Part shown: positions 5,501-5,785 of the stretch, one piece after another
Position numbering within the stretch: position 1 is the stretch's first letter
How the letters are laid out: each line of letters begins with the position of its first letter
Source of the DNA: Oscillospiraceae bacterium
GTDB lineage: Bacteria; Bacillota; Clostridia; Oscillospirales; Ruminococcaceae
Assembly: GCA_014858325.1 (NCBI GenBank)
Contig: RKCM01000022.1
Coordinates: 1 to 5,785, forward strand
Length of the DNA: 5,785 nucleotides
Reading direction: 5' to 3'
Translations under genes and position numbers: made by a program
Notes under the pieces: generated by a model
Database searches by the model: none
What the model saw: only the letters and a program-made list of their open reading frames with translations
Told to the model about the DNA's origin: nothing

Positions 5501-5543
5501 AAAAGCAAAGGCCATCGGCAATGCCGATGGCCTTTGCTTTTTC
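5499..5543. terminator. Bidirectional Rho-independent terminator between the epimerase gene and dapL
   Basis: An uninterrupted 21-bp stem (5499-5519 with 5523-5543) closes a 3-base loop, AAT. The core GCAAAGGCCATCGGC pairs perfectly with its complement, with A5 on the left and T5 on the right, so it ends in a T-run on either strand. It begins inside the epimerase stop codon and ends 2 bases short of the dapL stop codon, so it serves both convergent genes. Confidence 0.93.
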
Positions 5544-5545
5544 TG

Positions 5546-5785
5546 TTACAGTGCCTGAATGGCTGCCTTGATGCGGGCAGCGGCCTCCTTGGTCTTTTCG
5601 GCGTCGCCGAAGGCGGTGAGGCGGAAATAGCCCTCGCCGCACTCACCGAAGCCCACGCCCGGGGTGCCCACCACGGCGCAGGTGTTCAGCAGCCAGTCGA
5701 AGAACTCCCAGCTCTTCATGCCGCCGGGGCAGCGCAGCCAGATGTAGGGGCTGTTCTTGCCGCCGCAGTACCACACGCCGCACTC
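5546..5785 (-). CDS. dapL: LL-diaminopimelate aminotransferase, C-terminal part (5' end outside the window)
   Basis: The last 79 residues of a fold-type I PLP aminotransferase are present; the gene runs off the right edge of the window. The segments GGKNSPYIWLRCPGGMKSWEFFDWLL, VVGTPGVGFGECGEGYFRLTAFGD and a final Ala/Lys-rich helix match the C-terminal domain of DapL. The Arg of GYFRLTAFG is expected to bind the substrate alpha-carboxylate. DapL converts tetrahydrodipicolinate directly to LL-2,6-diaminopimelate using glutamate as amino donor, in the cytoplasm. This short route to lysine and peptidoglycan precursors is common in anaerobic Firmicutes. A related class I aminotransferase cannot be fully excluded because the PLP lysine lies outside the window, but the SPYIWL and GTPG.GFG..GEGYFR combination is characteristic. 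Confidence 0.9.
   Translation of the reverse strand, partial: ECGVWYCGGKNSPYIWLRCPGGMKSWEFFDWLLNTCAVVGTPGVGFGECGEGYFRLTAFGDAEKTKEAAARIKAAIQAL

Noticed and set aside
4466..5521. 351-codon open frame on the minus strand, antisense to the epimerase gene
   Set aside because: It has the same cause: a shadow of a GC-rich coding frame. It lies opposite clear HGFAR, GYHPAF and IEPW motifs and crosses the bidirectional terminator.

Overview
The window looks like chromosomal DNA from a GC-rich, strictly anaerobic gut Firmicute. I infer a member of the Oscillospiraceae/Ruminococcaceae, such as Faecalibacterium, Gemmiger or a relative. The grounds are the strong G/C preference at third codon positions, clear AGGAG-type ribosome binding sites, the family content (DapL-type lysine synthesis, MgtE, NfeD–SPFH pair, an XRE–desulfoferrodoxin protein) and the style of the intergenic hairpin repeat. 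The genus cannot be settled from the sequence alone.

Layout. (1) Bases 1-1670, plus strand: a membrane-protein operon holding the C-terminal end of an NfeD-like protein, a complete stomatin/QmcA-like SPFH protein and a divergent YhcH/YjgK/YiaL-family protein. It ends at a strong hairpin terminator (about 1696-1730). (2) Bases 1764-2909, plus strand: a single gene for a fusion protein. It reads in order an XRE helix-turn-helix, a desulforedoxin-type four-cysteine centre, a superoxide reductase domain with its full iron-ligand set, and a GNAT acetyltransferase. This is the most interesting item here. (3) Bases 2908-3047: a long two-armed palindromic repeat filling the gap between convergent genes. 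(4) Bases 3054-4430, minus strand: mgtE, a magnesium transporter/channel. (5) Bases 4431-4612: a divergent promoter region with a good sigma-A promoter in each direction, a 12-bp palindrome inside the mgtE promoter spacer, and three TTTACA-like hexamers spaced 11 bp apart. (6) Bases 4613-5500, plus strand: a LacX-like aldose 1-epimerase family gene. (7) Bases 5499-5543: a bidirectional terminator. (8) Bases 5546-5785, minus strand: the C-terminal end of dapL.

How the parts relate. The NfeD and SPFH proteins are an established functional pair (membrane microdomain or membrane quality control). The YhcH-like gene is probably translated together with them. The HTH–SOR–GNAT protein stands alone as a one-gene unit and plausibly couples sensing or scavenging of reactive oxygen to transcription and to acetylation of an unknown substrate. 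mgtE, the epimerase and dapL are housekeeping genes with no obvious link to each other. There is no sign of phage, plasmid, CRISPR or insertion sequence. Every stretch over 100 bases without a gene is described.
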